Assembly (NCBI RefSeq): GCF_048771995.1
Contig: NC_133025.1
Coordinates: 6,572,001 to 6,636,000, forward strand
Length of the DNA stretch: 64,000 nucleotides
Direction of reading: 5' to 3'
Origin: Taeniopygia guttata
Taxonomy: Eukaryota > Chordata > Aves > Passeriformes > Estrildidae
Below are positions 25,263 through 35,520 of this stretch, in pieces; the stretch's first letter is position 1; every line of letters starts with the position of its first letter. The position numbers and the translations under genes are program-made. Below the pieces are notes generated by a model that was not told where the DNA came from, made no database searches, and saw only the letters and a program-made list of their open reading frames with translations.

Positions 25263-25924
25263 TGTCTTGGTTTAAAAAGACAGGTTTGAAAAGGCAGGAG
25301 CTTCCCTTGAAACAGAAAATGTAAACCCCTTCCCTCTGAATTATAATTTCAAAATTGGGGCTCTCAGGCAAAGATATAGGAATAGGAATAACAGTTCTTT
25401 ACTAAGAAAATTAAAAATACAAATGCAATAGTAAAAAAAGAAACCTGACACCCTGTGGGTCACAGTGTTAGTAACAGTCCCATTAAATGGTGACTGCAGT
25501 CCTCCTGGAGTGTCAGGTGTGGTTCTGTTGGAGCAGTGATCCTGTACAAGGGTGGAGTTTTCCTCTGAAGATCCAGTAGTGGTATAGATGGGCCTGGTCT
25601 TCCTCTAGGAATCTAGTGGAGAAGAAAACTACTCCTCTGGGTATCCAGTGAGAAAACTCTTCCTGTGGTGTTCCAAATCTCAGATTCTATCCAGGTAGGA
25701 ATGCTTGGCTCCTCTCCCTGGGGCGGAGCATCTCCCAATGGGATGATGGAATTTATCAGCCATGCAGGGACACTCAATGGCCCATTAACAGAAGATATTT
25801 CCCAGAGGGAGGATTGGGGTAGAAGAGATAAAGAAAACTGCCCAATTAACAGAAGAAAACTGCCCCACCTCTAACAGATGGTAATAAAATACACACCCTC
25901 AGCCACATCTTGCAACCTAAGACA
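25263..25924. mobile_element. Solo LTR, ERVL-type passerine endogenous retrovirus
   Basis: A 662-bp element starts TGTCTTGGTTT and ends CCTAAGACA, so it has TG...CA ends with short inverted termini. It is flanked by near-identical 5-bp repeats (25258-25262 and 25925-25929), the target-site length of ERVL elements. The body resembles LTRs I recall as common in songbirds. No internal retroviral region is present, so it is a solo LTR, a fossil left by LTR-LTR recombination. It probably dates from within bird or songbird evolution. Strand not assigned. Confidence 0.8.
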
Positions 25925-25929
25925 CTGAG

Positions 25930-27214
25930 AGATGTGTTACATGCCCAATGTCAAATGGCCTTGCAAGTCACAGATTCTTTAATTTAATTACCAGTACTTG
26001 AAAATGCAAATCAAAGCTTCTGCGGATGAAAACAAGGCAATTGACTGACTCAAAAATCTTTAACTTTCTAAGCCAAGATGTCCCTTTAGAGCTGAAAAAA
26101 TTGTAGAATTGACTGCCACAATAAGTAGATTAACCTTTCTTCTAAAGACATGAAGTATCCAACTAAGAAAGATTTTAGCTGCAGTAATTACTTGACTTTA
26201 ATAAAATAAGTGTATGTATTAAGTATATTTCTTCAAAGTAAACTAATTTTTATTCATACCACTAGAGGTAATAATAAGAGTTAACAAATCAGAAGCATTG
26301 TTTCATGTCCTAGGAAGCTTTAGAAGCACTAAGGAATTAAGGATTTGCTAATAAAAAGTGATGAATAAACAAAAACCACAGAATGATTTTAAGAAGCTTG
26401 AATAAGCTAGAGAAATCAATGCAAGATAAATGAAAATCCAGAGAAATCTGATTTATATTTAAAAATCCCTAAAAATAATCATGCATCATAGTCTGGGTGA
26501 AATGAAATCACTGTGTCTTTTTTCCAGACCTGAACAGACGTGCCCAAAATGCAGATTCCACCACAAGAGAGGCCACTTCATGGGAAATTCAGGACAGCTA
26601 TAGGTGGTGATTCTGGCAAACGTGTGTCATATGCAAAGAAGCAGATCTCAGATAAGGATAAAACCAGGATGGGAGAAAACTGACAAAGATGACCAGAGTG
26701 CAAATATACAGGTAAATGAGCCTAACATTTTTCTCCAGTTCTACTTTTATGGTGCTACTTGAAATTGCAATAAATATACAAAACCTTGCTGCTTCAGAAG
26801 GGGAAATCAGTGATCAAAGAGTTCATTCAAGGTGCCATTAAAATTAAGGCATTAAATTTATGTTTGTACTGAAGCACATAAGAAGTTATTTAACCAGCTC
26901 TGGGTCTTTCATTTTTCAGCTATTGGCAATGTTGGACCCTGAGCCCCTGCTCAGGCTTTGCTCACCAGCAGTGCTAGGTGTGATTAGAGCATTTTAGTGC
27001 TGTAACTTAAAGCCCAAGCCTGCAAAACGCCAACTTCACTTAAGAAGCGCTCAGCGCCCTCAGCTGTCTGAAAAGAATTTTGTTTTCTGACAAGATTTCA
27101 GTCAGAGTTTACTGCCTCAAATAGCCTCAGAAAAATTTTCCTTCTCTACTTTTTCTTGCAAGCCAAATTATTCCCAGTATTCCCTGCTCTCCCAGTGCCA
27201 GGCACAGGAATAAC
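25930..27214. other. Intergenic, nothing recognised
   Basis: AT-rich spacer. No gene or clear repeat. Confidence 0.55.
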
Positions 27215-27605
27215 CCCACTAGATCAAGCTTCTCAAAGCCCCATCCAACCTGGCTTTGAGTACTTCCAGGAATGGGGCATCCATCCATAGCTTTTCTGAT
27301 CAACTTGGGCCCATTTTCACCACCCTCCTAGCAAAAAAATTACTCTTACGTGCGCTCTAAACCTACCCTCTTTCAGTTTAAAATTGTTTTCCTTTATCTT
27401 GTCACTACTAGTTCTGTTAAAAAGTCTCTCTCCATCTTTCTTACAAGCACCCTTTCAGTATTGAAAAGCTTCAATAAGGTCTCCCCAGAGCCTTTTCTTC
27501 TCTGGGCTGAGCACCTCCAACTCATTTAGCCTGTTCACAGGAGAGGTGCTTCAGCACTTTGTTAATTTATGGCCTTCTTCTGGACCTGTTCCAACATGTC
27601 CCAAG
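27215..27605 (-). mobile_element. CR1 LINE fragment (antisense, older copy)
   Basis: The plus strand follows the reverse complement of CR1 in order: AGCCCCATCCAACCTGGCTT, TTCCAGGAATGGGGCATCC, CTAAACCTACCCTCTTTCAG, TCACTACTAG, AATAAGGTCTCCCCAGAGCC, TTCTCTGGGCTGAGCACC, TTCTTCTGGACCTGTTCCAA. Divergence from the usual motifs is greater than in the copy at 10.7 kb, so it is probably older. The ends are approximate. Confidence 0.92.
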
Positions 27606-27609
27606 ACTA

Positions 27610-30600
27610 CTTCTCCCCAGCCTTCTACCAAAACCATGTGAGCATGTTTTGAGTCAGCACGAGAGAAACTGTTTTAGGTAAAAACTGATCCAGGTTAAAA
27701 ACGTCTGTCCACGTTCACTCTGATCTGGTTTCCTGTATGTCTCCACTTTCAATGGCAGTGCTGTCTCAAAGAGGCTTAAACACCATACAAACTGCACTCC
27801 AAGCCTCCTTGCAGCAGCTATATTCCCAGGTATGCTGGGGTATTCCTACAGTCATCACAGAGACAAGCCAAGGCTGCAACATGAGAATATCCCTTAAATG
27901 ATATGGGGAATACTGCAATTTATGAGATGTGCTTGCAAGCTTCATTTCCACTCAGCAGAAACCTCAGTATCTCAAGAGCAAGATGAGGATATGTCCCATG
28001 TCCCCTGGAGTACTGCTGAAGGTTCATGGCTTGTAGACCCACAAGATGCACTAGAAAAAAAAAAAACAGTTAGCTGCTATCAGGAGTGTGATCTGGGGTG
28101 TCTTATTGGAAAACTCTGTACTGTAACAACATCCATAATGTTCTGGAATTGTCCTCTTAGTGGTTTGTCTTTGTTGCATCCCATCAAAAATTCCAGTGCA
28201 GCTCAGTTCACTGGGGTAGCAATATTTCCCTCCTCCAGATTGTGAAAAAAGAGAAATAGTGAGGAGTGCAATTACACAACCCACTAGAGTGACATTTTCC
28301 ACATTTAGAAGGAAAGCAGCTTGTGGAGTCAAAGAGCTCTTCAACCAAAACTCCTAGCAAGCCATTTGAGGTAAAAAGAAAATAAGGGGCATGTAAGACT
28401 GAAAACATTAGAAAGAGATTTTATTTAAAAAAGGATTTAAGTGGCAAAATTCATGAAAAACTCATTTGCCTTCAGGCTATAGTTGAGTTATTCTTTTTAA
28501 AATAATGTTTTAAAAATAATATAATGTTTTTTCTACATTTAAAATAATGTTAAACCTAAATATTTTTATTTTGACCATCTCTTTGCAGCCAGGAAGCAAT
28601 GCTTTCTTTATGTCATAATGTATGATAGGAGCCTGGCTCATCCCTCCCCATGGCCCATCTGGTGGTATGGAGCTGTTCTTTTCTAATGAGGAACACAAGT
28701 GCATTTCAGGATAAAGAAAACAGTCTTATCTGTGAGAGATTTTTGCCACAGTACTTTCTGAAGAGAGGCTTCCTCAGCTCCATTCTTGTTGAATTTCCTC
28801 TTGAAGATTTATACAAAAATTAAGAAGTCACTTCTTCCAAGGGGACAGTCCACTATGTGTGATTGTTCTTCCACAAGGTGCACTGTCATTGCTCCTTGGC
28901 TGTCCAAGACTTCCCCAGCTGACCTGGAATCCTCATGTTCCATGCTCTTCTTCCATGGCACTTCAATTTCTTCTCAATTAAACCCTAAAATAGTCCCACT
29001 TTTACTTTTGATCATTCTTAGGCAAAAGAAAACCTCCCTCCCCCATCTCTGAGCCCTGGGTCATATTTGTTCATTGACCTGCCTGTGCTTTCCTGGCACG
29101 GCTGTACTTGGCAGCAGTGCCACATTCCAAGGGCTTCAGATATTTTCTCAGTCCACTGCCTTCTTGGTGCAAATTTCATACTCAGAAAGAGCAAAAGAAA
29201 AGGGCAAAGATGCCTTTATTTTTAAACTCTGATGGTATTCTGGATCTCCTGACCTGTTCAACCAACGACAATATGGAAAGAGAATTGCTGCCATCTATTG
29301 GAAGGAGAAAACAAGGATGGTGGTCAGTTCAGTTTTTAGATTTTCTGCACATTTATCCATCTTATTTTTGGCATGGCAGCTGTTGAGTGAAATGTACTGC
29401 ATCCTGAGTTGACACCAGTATCTGCTGAGCAGTCACAAAAAGAGAAGACAGCCTGAACAAGGACCCTACAGTGCTGTCTGTGGTAGTTATTCCACAGCCA
29501 GCAGCCAGTTCATCTCCTCTGCAATGACAGACACAAAATCACAAAACCACCAGCCCTGTGGTTAACATTTCACTCTTCTCCTCTGCAAAAATTCTGAAGC
29601 AGCTTACTGACAGGCAGAAAATTACTTTGTCATCAGAGCTCCTAAGGAAGAGCCAGGTACCAGAGGAAATAGAGTAGAATACTTTTCATTTCTACTGCTC
29701 ATGCTAGATTGTCCATAACTGGGATGTTTTTGCTAGTTTGACTCAAATCACTAAATTTATTTTAAAAAACCCTACAGATAATATTTTGACTGGTGACAGA
29801 ATGAGTTGGTTTCAAGAAAGAAATCAGAGCTGCTGGTGAGGAATTCCAGCAACTTGGCACAATCCAACTGCAACTCACGAGAGGAAGGAAAAATCTGAAA
29901 AATAAAACTGTGACATCACAATTTCCCTACATACCAGCATTTTCTGTATTAGATCATCCAGAAATTGTACTAAAGCTTTAGTACAATTTACTCTTCCGTA
30001 AATTGCACAGGAGTGTTACATAGCTGCAGTTGTAAAAGAAGTTATCCATTTGACTGTATGTGGGAAGGAAAGAGGTACACAACACACACTGCATTGAACT
30101 CACAATGGGCCAAAAGCAGTTAGTTAGACACATTTTTTGGCACTACCTTTGCTTCACATATCCTGCCCACAGCAGAGTTATTAGATTGAAAACAGGACCT
30201 TGGATCTTTTTTTTTTTTTCTACTACCTTATTTCTGTTACCTTTTGGCTTCCTGGACTTCCTTTTTGATGATTTTCTCTTGGAAGGTAAGAATAGTATCA
30301 ATATCAATAGATTCAATACTGGACTAATAATCAAAAATCCATGATGGTCCCAGATTTAACATGTTATACCATCTGTCAGTGGCAGACAAACACTCAGATC
30401 ATACATCTGACTCTCATGATCATTGTAGCTGTTTTACTGTAGATGATAATCTAAAGTCTGAATCTGCATAAGATAAATTTTGCCAGCTGGCGCTGAGCCC
30501 TCTCCAGGCCATGGTAGCACCTAATTTTTGGAAGAAATGAATGCATTTCATCATCTAACTTCTCTCTAGGTTATGGTGACATTCATCACAGAGTACTGCT

Positions 30601-33235
30601 GACTGCAGAAGCTGGATGTGCTTTATTACAACCCCTCTCCTCCACCTAATCTGCTCAAAGCATATATCTTTATGGTGTTTTCAAAATACCTGTCAGCTGG
30701 AAATTAAGCTTAATCAGCAAATCTGAAGTCACAGCAAACACTCCAGCATTTATGCTGGCAAGAGGCCCAGGTATTAATCAAGGTTAGTAGTTCTTCCACA
30801 GACTTGCAGATAGCTCTGTGGCAGAATAAAGCAAAGCCTTTAGGACCTGAGCTGCTCAGGGGACACCATCCAGACCAGGATAGTGCCTATTCCTTATGTC
30901 CTGAGAGAGAAGTCAGTCTTTGGGCTATGTCTGTACAATATCCATGGGATCCTGGCCAAAATCAGGAGGTTCCAGCAGCTACTGCAGTAACAGTCAAGAA
31001 GGTAATGCTGAGAGTTGAAAGACAGAAAGAGTAAAGCCAGCAGAAGAGATTCAGAGGCAAATGAGTTCCACATAATCCACAACAGACAGAGAGATGGATA
31101 AATTGTAAGCCCTGAGTGTATATATGTGGAGATACTCAGAGAGGTGTTCTCTGTAACAAAGCTTTCCAAAATTCAAGCCTTGGCTGATTCTCAGGACTCA
31201 GCTCCCAGATAACTGCAAAAACAATACCTAAGATGGTAGCCCAGACTGGTGTGATAATTCAGCACAATTCTTCATCATTTTAGACTACGCTAAACTGAAT
31301 TATCCCACATTTGCTAGGGAGTCAGGGTGTACACAAAGCCATGTTTCCATGGCTCAGATGCCACAAGGAAATTTCTTAAGTAACTTGACTGCATCTGAGC
31401 CCTCAGACCCAGAGCTGACCGATGTTATGGAGTGGTTTGGGGAAAGCTGGACACTTTTATACCTCTTACCTCCAAATATTTATTATCTGAGCTGTACAGC
31501 ATAGAGAGATGGCCTATTCCTAACTCAGCTCAACAGTTTAGACCACTCACCAGGAGAGTCAGAACAGATCTCCTTTCCACACAAAGCCCACACATTTCAC
31601 TTCTGTGTCACCTGTAACCTGCAGAATGGACAAAAGGATTAATCACATGAGAAACTGCGGTGAAAAAAATATCTGAATAAAATAGGTGGGCCCAAACAAT
31701 TGCTTCATCTCTTATATTCCCACAAGGCTGATGTGCAACAGGAGTTTTGTGCAAATACTTTAATCTTCCTTAGACATAAGCCATTTTTTCTTTCATGTAA
31801 ATAAATTGTCTAATATTTTTTATTTTTCACAAAGCCTCTCTTGTTATTTATTTCCATTCCATATTTACAAGGACTCTAATTTTTCTTTGGCTTTTAAAAA
31901 GCCAATTAGAATCAGATATATGACTTCTGCTTCCAGGCAACCCATCTCCATTTTAGAACTGCAGGCAAGGATTATTTTTGCATTTGGATCTCTTCAAAGC
32001 ATTCTGAGATACATAAATCTAACTTGCAGTGAAGCACACACTGAATAGATAAAATGCTCCCCCAAAACCTGGGTATTTGTGACTTGAATAAGATCTGTTC
32101 CCAAAAATTAATTCTGGGTACTAAAACCAGACCTGGGATTACTGAAGGAACAAACAGCTATCAGGAGTGGAAAAAAAAAAAATCTTTTTTTAAACTCCTC
32201 TGACAAGTAAAACTCAATTTTCTTTGCTGCATGTGCAGTAAGGTCTTGCTGTCTGCAAGGACTTATCTCAGAGCTCAAATAAAAAAACATGATGAGCTGC
32301 TAGTAATTCTGTTCCTCAGTCTCTCAGAAGGTTTCTTTATTGCCTCTCTAACTCCCATACACTCCTGTCTAACATCCAGCCACAGATGCAGTGATGGGAG
32401 ACGACAGCAATTCCAAAATCATATTCCCTCCCACAGAGAAGATCTCATTCTACCATCAAGGAGACAGATTCTGTTCATTAGCAGTGTAAGCAAAAAGCAC
32501 ATGGATTATGGACTCAGCATGCATAAATCTGCTATCAGACCTGTTCTTTGCACCATGTAGGTGGTCCCAAATGTTTGCTGGCTTCATTTCTTGGGAGATT
32601 TGTAAGCTGCACCCTGCTTAAAGGCTGAACCTGTAAAAGGACTCCTCCCTGCCAATGTCCACCACGCACCATCCAGCGGGCACCTTACTTCTCTCCATCC
32701 TGGGAAATCCCTGGCTGTGGCACTTGGAGGGCAGCTGGGGAGACCAGCCCATGGAAAGTCATGATTTTGTTAAACAACAGGCAGTTCACAACTCCTAGGA
32801 CATGGCAAAGCAGCATTTTCAAATCAAAAGAGCCTATTTTTGAGCCATGTATTTTCCACATCCGAAACTGACATTTTCGCTACAATGGCTACAATTTTTC
32901 CTATTGCAAACGCAGTAACCAAAATGTCCTGGTTGGATTTGTTACTTAAGAACAGGCAGCTGAGGTACTCCCAGGCCCCCAATCTTTCTAAACACAGTAA
33001 CAAAGCACTGGGGCTGTGCAGGGTGAATGACCCCAGCTAACCCCATTCCTGGAATCTGCCATTTAAAGGCTTCCAACCACATTGTTTGACAGCCATTAAT
33101 GGACTATATCCCCACAGCATGGCAAACCCCTTCCTAATTGATTTGATCCTGTGGCAAAAATCACTAAAATGTCCTGTGCAATAATGTTCCCTTTTGTTCA
33201 CCTCACAGCCACCTCTCGATCCTGTCTTTTGGCTC
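27610..33235. other. Intergenic, little recognised
   Basis: No gene supported. It holds the palindrome at 29962-29989, short A or T runs (28055, 30208, 32170) and an AT-rich stretch near 28490-28570 in which AAATAATGTT recurs. Confidence 0.55.
29962..29989. repeat. Perfect 28-bp palindrome, no spacer
   Basis: Left arm AAATTGTACTAAAG (29962-29975) is followed at once by its exact reverse complement CTTTAGTACAATTT (29976-29989). Symmetry stops at 29961/29990. No flanking terminal inverted repeat or target duplication was recognised. Confidence 0.95.
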
Positions 33236-33239
33236 ATGC

Positions 33240-33727
33240 CAGGAGAAGCCATTCCTCCCCTTGTACTGGGCAGGGTGAGGCCACACCTCGAGTTCTGTGC
33301 TCAGTTCTGGGTCCCTCAATTCAGGAGGGAAATTGAGGTGCTGGAGGGGGTTCAGAGAAGAGCAATGGAGCTGGGGAAGGGTTTGGAGCATGAGTCCTGT
33401 GAGGAGCAGCTGAGGGAGATGGGGGTGTTTATCCCGGAGAAAAGGAGGCTCACGGATGACTTTATCGCTCTCTACAAATCCCTGACAGGAGGGTGTAGCT
33501 GTCGGGGGTCAGGCTCTGGCACCACGAAATCAGCGGCAGGATGAGAGGACATGGCCTCAAGCTGTTCCAGGGAAGGTTTAGGCTGGACATTGGGAGGAAT
33601 TTCTTCACGTAAAGGGTGAATCGACATTGAAATGGGCTGCCCAGGGAGGCGGTGGAGTCACTGTCCCTGGAGGTGACTGTAAAGGAAAGTCTATAAGACT
33701 GTCTGTAAATCTGTAAAGACTGTAAAG
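33240..33727 (+). mobile_element. CR1 LINE fragment, left part (split by an LTR)
   Basis: Sense CR1: GGTGAGGCCACACCTCGAGT, AAATTGAGGTGCTGGAGG, GAGGAGCAGCTGAGGGAGAT, GACATGGCCTCAAGCTGTTC, then GGGCTGCCCAGGGAGGCGG and CCCTGGAGGTGACTGTAAAG. A short TGTAAA-rich expansion (about 33690-33727) precedes the LTR insertion. CR1 sequence resumes at 34354. Confidence 0.93.
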
Positions 33728-34347
33728 TGTCGGAATCTGTGGGTATTGGTGATTCTGAGATTGTAGAAAGTCTCTGTCTTTCTGCCCTGTTGCCAAAGAA
33801 GAAGCCATAGTTCGTCTGTGCTGTTTTCAAGGTTGTTTATTTTTGCTTATCTCTAACATGTTCTGCTGCCCTGCCGCAGCTCTGTCCTGCAGGGCAATGT
33901 GCGGGGCTCTGCCCCTCAGTGGGATGGTACAAACATTAAATACCAGAAACTACGTGTACTATATTTACAATAATGTGCCAATATCTGTCATCTACGTTGA
34001 ACAGTGTGTCCCCAGCCTAAACCAATAGAAAAATGCCAACACTACAGTGAAACATGGAGGGCATGAAGAAGGAGGAAAAGGACACGACACACCCAATTCC
34101 TCCATCTTGTCCCCTCTGAACCCCTAATCTAGAAACCTAAAATTTTACCTTTGCACCCGTGTCACACTTAATTATTACTCTTATCAAACACTCAAAGCTT
34201 GTAATTCATCCTGTAAGATTGAAAACTCCTCTCCATGAACAGAGATCACAGACAGTGTCTCTCGGGGCTCTGTCCAGGGGGGTTCCTGACCCCTGCCAGG
34301 GTCCCAGACCTGCCAGGGCAGCCAGAGGGAAGCCCTGGATTCCCACA
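33728..34347. mobile_element. Solo LTR inserted in CR1, 6-bp target duplication
   Basis: A 620-bp element begins TGTCGGAATCTG and ends GGATTCCCACA (TG...CA). It is flanked on both sides by GTAAAG (33722-33727 and 34348-34353), a perfect 6-bp target duplication. The host CR1 fragment resumes directly after it. A 6-bp duplication fits class II (ERVK-like) avian retroviruses, but the family was not confirmed. No internal region is present. It is younger than the CR1 it interrupts, and the identical duplication suggests a fairly recent insertion. Strand not assigned. Confidence 0.85.
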
Positions 34348-34353
34348 GTAAAG

Positions 34354-34448
34354 GAAGTGGCAATCAGTGCCATTGCCTGGTTGACAAGGTAGTGCTCAGT
34401 CATAAACTCGACTCGAAGATCTCAGAGGTCTTTTCCAACCTCATCGAC
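34354..34448 (+). mobile_element. CR1 LINE fragment, right part (3' tail)
   Basis: It continues the CR1 copy across the LTR: GAAGTGGCAATCAGTGCCAT, then GATCTCAGAGGTCTTTTCC and AACCTCATCGAC, the usual end of CR1 before its terminal short repeat. It ends against the OPTN CpG-rich promoter. Confidence 0.9.
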
Positions 34449-34541
34449 CCGCAGGACTTTTCCCCCTGAAGGGCAGTGCTCCCCACTCCACCTCGCAGCT
34501 CCATGAGGCGCTTGGCTCCCGCGCCGCCGGCTCCGCGGAGC

Positions 34542-34603
34542 GCCGGGAAAGCGAGAAGGAAGCGGAGGAGCCGGGAAAGCGAGAAGGAAGCGGAGGAGCC
34601 GGG
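34542..34603. repeat. 28-bp tandem duplication in the OPTN promoter
   Basis: The unit begins GCCGGGAAAGCGAGAAGGAA and is 28 bp long. Copy 1 is 34542-34569 and copy 2 is 34570-34597, identical, followed by the start of a third (GCCGGG). Each unit carries GGGAAAGCGAGA and GGAAGCGG, possible E2F/IRF-like and ETS-like sequences. Confidence 0.95.
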
Positions 34604-34634
34604 TCGTCCCCGCGGAGGAGGAGGAGGCGGAGGC

Positions 34635-34656
34635 GGGGACGGCGGGGGAGGGCGGG
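34635..34656 (+). promoter_or_regulatory. Potential G-quadruplex motif
   Basis: Four G runs of at least three bases (GGGG, GGGGG, GGG, GGG) are separated by loops of 5, 1 and 1 bases, meeting the usual G3+N1-7 rule. It lies about 50 bp before the proposed OPTN exon 1 donor. Confidence 0.6.
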
Positions 34657-34692
34657 CAGTGCTCCCGTCAGCTGAGCGGGGCCGCTGCGGCC

Positions 34693-34707
34693 ATGGGCGC
34701 GCCGTGA
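34693..34707 (+). CDS. Possible OPTN upstream ORF (Met-Gly-Ala-Pro-stop)
   Basis: ATG GGC GCG CCG TGA in a strong start context (GCGGCC before the ATG, G at +4), 3 nt before the splice donor GTGAGT at 34711. If this is in the 5' leader it would be a complete 4-codon upstream ORF. That depends on an unconfirmed transcription start upstream of 34690. Confidence 0.4.
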   Translation: MGAP

Positions 34708-34968
34708 GGGGTGAGTGGGGACGGGGTCCCTGAGGCCAGCCCAGAGCGTGGGGGGGGCGGTCGCCATGGCCGCGCTCGCCCGGTGACTCGGCGGATCCGC
34801 GGTGGGCCTGCGGGGAGGAAGGGCAAGGCGGGGAAACGCCGTGCTGCGGCTCCCGGGGGCCGGCCCGGCCCAGGGACGGAGCGGCCGTGCCCGGGCAGCG
34901 GCGGCTGCAGCGCCGCAGCCTCGCCGGCACCGCGGCGGGGTATGCAGGAGAACGGGGAGAGGGGGCAG

Positions 34969-34986
34969 GAAAGCGAAAATGAAAGT
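34969..34986 (+). promoter_or_regulatory. OPTN: ISRE/IRF-like element, three GAAANN units
   Basis: GAAAGC-GAAAAT-GAAAGT: three GAAA cores at exact 6-bp spacing, matching the GAAANNGAAA core bound by IRF/ISGF3 factors. It lies in the CpG-rich region just downstream of the proposed exon 1. OPTN is known in mammals to be induced by TNF and interferon, so a role here is plausible but untested. Confidence 0.6.
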
Positions 34987-35354
34987 TAAAAATCAGCGGA
35001 AACGGGCTCTGGGCGTGAAAGGCGGCGACAGGGCCGGCCGGGCGGCGGGGCCCGAGTGCTGTCAGGGGTGGGAAGGGAGTGGGCGAGGCGGGAGTCTCGT
35101 TTCATTCCCAGAGAAATGAGCTCCTGAGGAAAGGTTGGTTAGCCCGAGAAACGTCTTGGGCATCATGAGTTTGAGGCCCATGGGGCATTAACGTAGACTC
35201 ACGGATACTCTGGTGTAGGTGGGTTAGAGGGATTGAAGGTGCCCATATGCTTTTGCATGTGTTAATAAAATGAGTGTGTGATAATGCTTTCTTTATAATT
35301 GGGCAAGAAATTGAAAGTTTTCTCTTGGCAAACCTTGTAACAGCTGCTTCAGAG

Positions 35355-35520
35355 ATGTCCAGCAAGCTGAAGGGCGGTCCTGCTGAAAATGGAGAGCATT
35401 CCAAGAGTAAAATGGAAAATGGAGTGGACAGCATGGCTCCCCCAGCCCTTAACACCTACACCCCAGAAGAGATGGTGCAGCAGATGAAAGAATTAATTAC
35501 TGAGAACAATGAGTTAAAAG
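35355..35520 (+). CDS. OPTN: OPTN coding exon 1
   Basis: Encodes residues 1-55 plus one base. Ends TTAAAAG before the donor GTGAAT. The acceptor upstream of the ATG is either after 35343 (TAACAG) or after 35352 (TTCAG), so the leader boundary is unresolved. Confidence 0.94.

Larger units (their letters stand above)
34460..35110 (+). promoter_or_regulatory. OPTN: OPTN CpG-rich promoter and 5' region
   Basis: GC- and CpG-dense DNA directly upstream of the first OPTN coding exon. It holds a 28-bp tandem duplication, a G-quadruplex-type run, a plausible non-coding exon 1 with a GTGAGT donor at 34711 and an ISRE-like element at 34969. The transcription start was not determined. Confidence 0.8.

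Noticed and set aside
33194-33544. 116-residue plus-strand open frame
   Set aside because: It lies almost wholly in CR1 3'-end sequence and is not a host gene.
34400-34930. 176-residue minus-strand frame opposite the OPTN promoter
   Set aside because: Pro/Arg/Ser-rich translation of a CpG-rich region, with no family match; an open-frame artefact of GC richness.
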